A stretch of 15,164 nucleotides of DNA from positions 1-15,164 of the forward strand of contig CALWAJ010000025.1 in assembly GCA_944373065.1 (NCBI GenBank), read 5' to 3'. Of the stretch, positions 14,251 through 15,164 are shown piece by piece; positions within the stretch are counted from its first letter, which is position 1; the number at the start of each line of letters is the position of its first letter. This DNA comes from an uncultured Bacilli bacterium. Lineage in GTDB: Bacteria; Bacillota_I; Bacilli_A; RF39; UBA660. Under the pieces are notes generated by a model. It saw only the letters and a list, made by a program, of their open reading frames with translations. It had not been told where the DNA came from and ran no database searches. The position numbers and the translations under genes were made by a program.

Positions 14251-15164
14251 ATGGTGAAGGCAAGAAAAGAGATAATTATAATAGGATTAATGTTATTATT
14301 AGTAATAGTTTTAATAGGAGTATCATACGCAGCTTTTAGGTTTACTGGAGTAGGACAAAGAGAAAATAGTATAACAACAGGTTCTATTACGATGAGTTAT
14401 ACTGAAAGTAGTAATACTATTTCCTTAAACGGAGCCTTACCTACAACTGATGAGACAGGAAAGAAAAGATTAAATCCCGGAGAGTATTTTGATTTTACGG
14501 TAAGTAGTAAAATAGTAGGCGATGTAAATATTAACTATGAAATAAGTGCTAAAGAAGTAGGAGAAGGAACAATTGATGGTAAATATATTAAGTTATATTT
14601 GACAAGAATAGAAGATGATGGCACAGAAGAAGAGTTAATGAGTCCAGAAGTATATAATGAAGAGAATACATCTAACGATTATACAGGAAGGCCAGCAGGA
14701 GAGATGAGTTTATATACAAGTAGTATGAATAGTAGTGAAAGTAATAAATATAGACTTAGAATGTATGTAGATGAAAGTTATAATCCTCAAGATGATGGAG
14801 GAGGATTACAATTTAGTGTACAAATAAATATCTATGGTAAAGATGGAGATAAGATGCCAGTTATAACAGGTCCAGTAAGTGAGGTAGTACTAGCAAACGT
14901 AGGAGATAATGGAAGTACATTTGATGATGGAATAGATACATTTATAATAGGAGAAGACCCAAATAACTATATCTGGTATAGTGGAAAATTATGGAGAGCG
15001 GTGAGTGTAAATAATGAAGCAAAGACTACTAAGTTAGTAACTCAATGGAATATAAGTGCAATTACCTATTCCAGTGGTAGTACAGACTTTGCAGGAAGTT
15101 ATATGGAAGAGTGGCTAAATGATACAAGTATTGATGGCTTTTTAGGTAATTTAAGGGATTATGA
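14251..15164 (+). CDS. Secreted/anchored surface protein, TasA/camelysin-like start (3' incomplete)
   Basis: 304 codons are visible and the gene runs off the window. Residues 7-27 are a hydrophobic signal or anchor (IIIIGLMLLLVIVLIGV) followed by SYAAFRFTG, a short export pattern like TasA/camelysin-type proteins. Residues about 40-200 form a beta-sandwich (SITTGSITMSY, LNPGEYFDFTV, YRLRMYVD, FSVQINIYG). From 238 a different module begins (NYIWYSGKLWRAVSV, WLND, GFLGNLRDY), which recalls DUF6273-like domains. The ATG at 14251 has GAGGAG 7 nt upstream; ATG 14245 is too close. Codon use differs from the neighbours: among Ile codons I count 14 ATA, 8 ATT and 2 ATC, and GGA dominates Gly, while upstream genes favour ATT and GGT. 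That suggests a recently exchanged or fast-changing gene. Family assignment is by pattern only. Confidence 0.7.
   Translation, partial: MVKARKEIIIIGLMLLLVIVLIGVSYAAFRFTGVGQRENSITTGSITMSYTESSNTISLNGALPTTDETGKKRLNPGEYFDFTVSSKIVGDVNINYEISAKEVGEGTIDGKYIKLYLTRIEDDGTEEELMSPEVYNEENTSNDYTGRPAGEMSLYTSSMNSSESNKYRLRMYVDESYNPQDDGGGLQFSVQINIYGKDGDKMPVITGPVSEVVLANVGDNGSTFDDGIDTFIIGEDPNNYIWYSGKLWRAVSVNNEAKTTKLVTQWNISAITYSSGSTDFAGSYMEEWLNDTSIDGFLGNLRDY

Noticed and set aside
14045..14263. Minus-strand frame of 72 residues across the intergenic region
   Set aside because: It runs through the promoter, repeats and the surface gene's ribosome site, and overlaps the start of the HTH gene; no ribosome site or protein-like composition.
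1..15164. Mycoplasma-type code with UGA as Trp
   Set aside because: The tandem-HTH gene ends in TGA within a terminator loop, Trp is encoded by TGG in the genes I read, and the long genes are open under the standard bacterial code.

Overview
The window is very A+T-rich DNA from a low-GC Gram-positive bacterium. Ribosome binding sites are strong Shine-Dalgarno sequences close to the start codons, and intrinsic hairpin-plus-U terminators follow almost every gene. UGA is used as a stop (the HTH gene ends in TGA), which argues against the Mycoplasma code. CdaA/CdaR, CotF-type coat proteins, a DUF378 protein, a LolA-like lipoprotein and an S41 protease point to Bacillota, probably an anaerobic gut Bacilli lineage (RF39/Erysipelotrichia-like). 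The rubredoxin/rubrerythrin-like protein and bacterial ferredoxin fit anaerobic life. The exact taxon is inference.

Layout. 1-138: upstream DNA with a repeated CGGGATATC motif. 139-1582: a redox operon (rubredoxin/rubrerythrin-like protein, 2x[4Fe-4S] ferredoxin, unknown small protein). 1643-2180: two overlapping CotF-family genes. 2205-4706 (minus): RNase R, preceded at 4719-4808 by a leader that encodes a 15-residue peptide overlapping an intrinsic terminator. 4893-7223: a fused MacB/FtsX-type ABC transporter. 7269-7341: tRNA-Thr(CGU), whose likely promoter lies over the transporter's terminator. 7460-10300: the c-di-AMP operon (unknown membrane protein, CdaA, CdaR) without the usual glmM. 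10339-10542 (minus): small DUF378 membrane protein. 10686-13597: three single-gene units (LolA-like lipoprotein, membrane-anchored degenerate thioredoxin-fold protein, S41 protease). 13612-14055 (minus): a tandem-HTH regulator. 14251-end: a divergently transcribed, incomplete surface protein gene.

Working together. Most of the window is envelope and housekeeping biology: c-di-AMP signalling, envelope transport and proteolysis, redox protection, RNA quality control. The strongest candidate for something new is the rnr leader. Its peptide-coding region runs through the 5' arm of a complete terminator and stops in the hairpin loop, as expected if slow or stalled ribosomes switch on RNase R. The second area of interest is the right edge, where a two-HTH regulator faces a surface-protein gene with different codon use and a long repeat-bearing leader.
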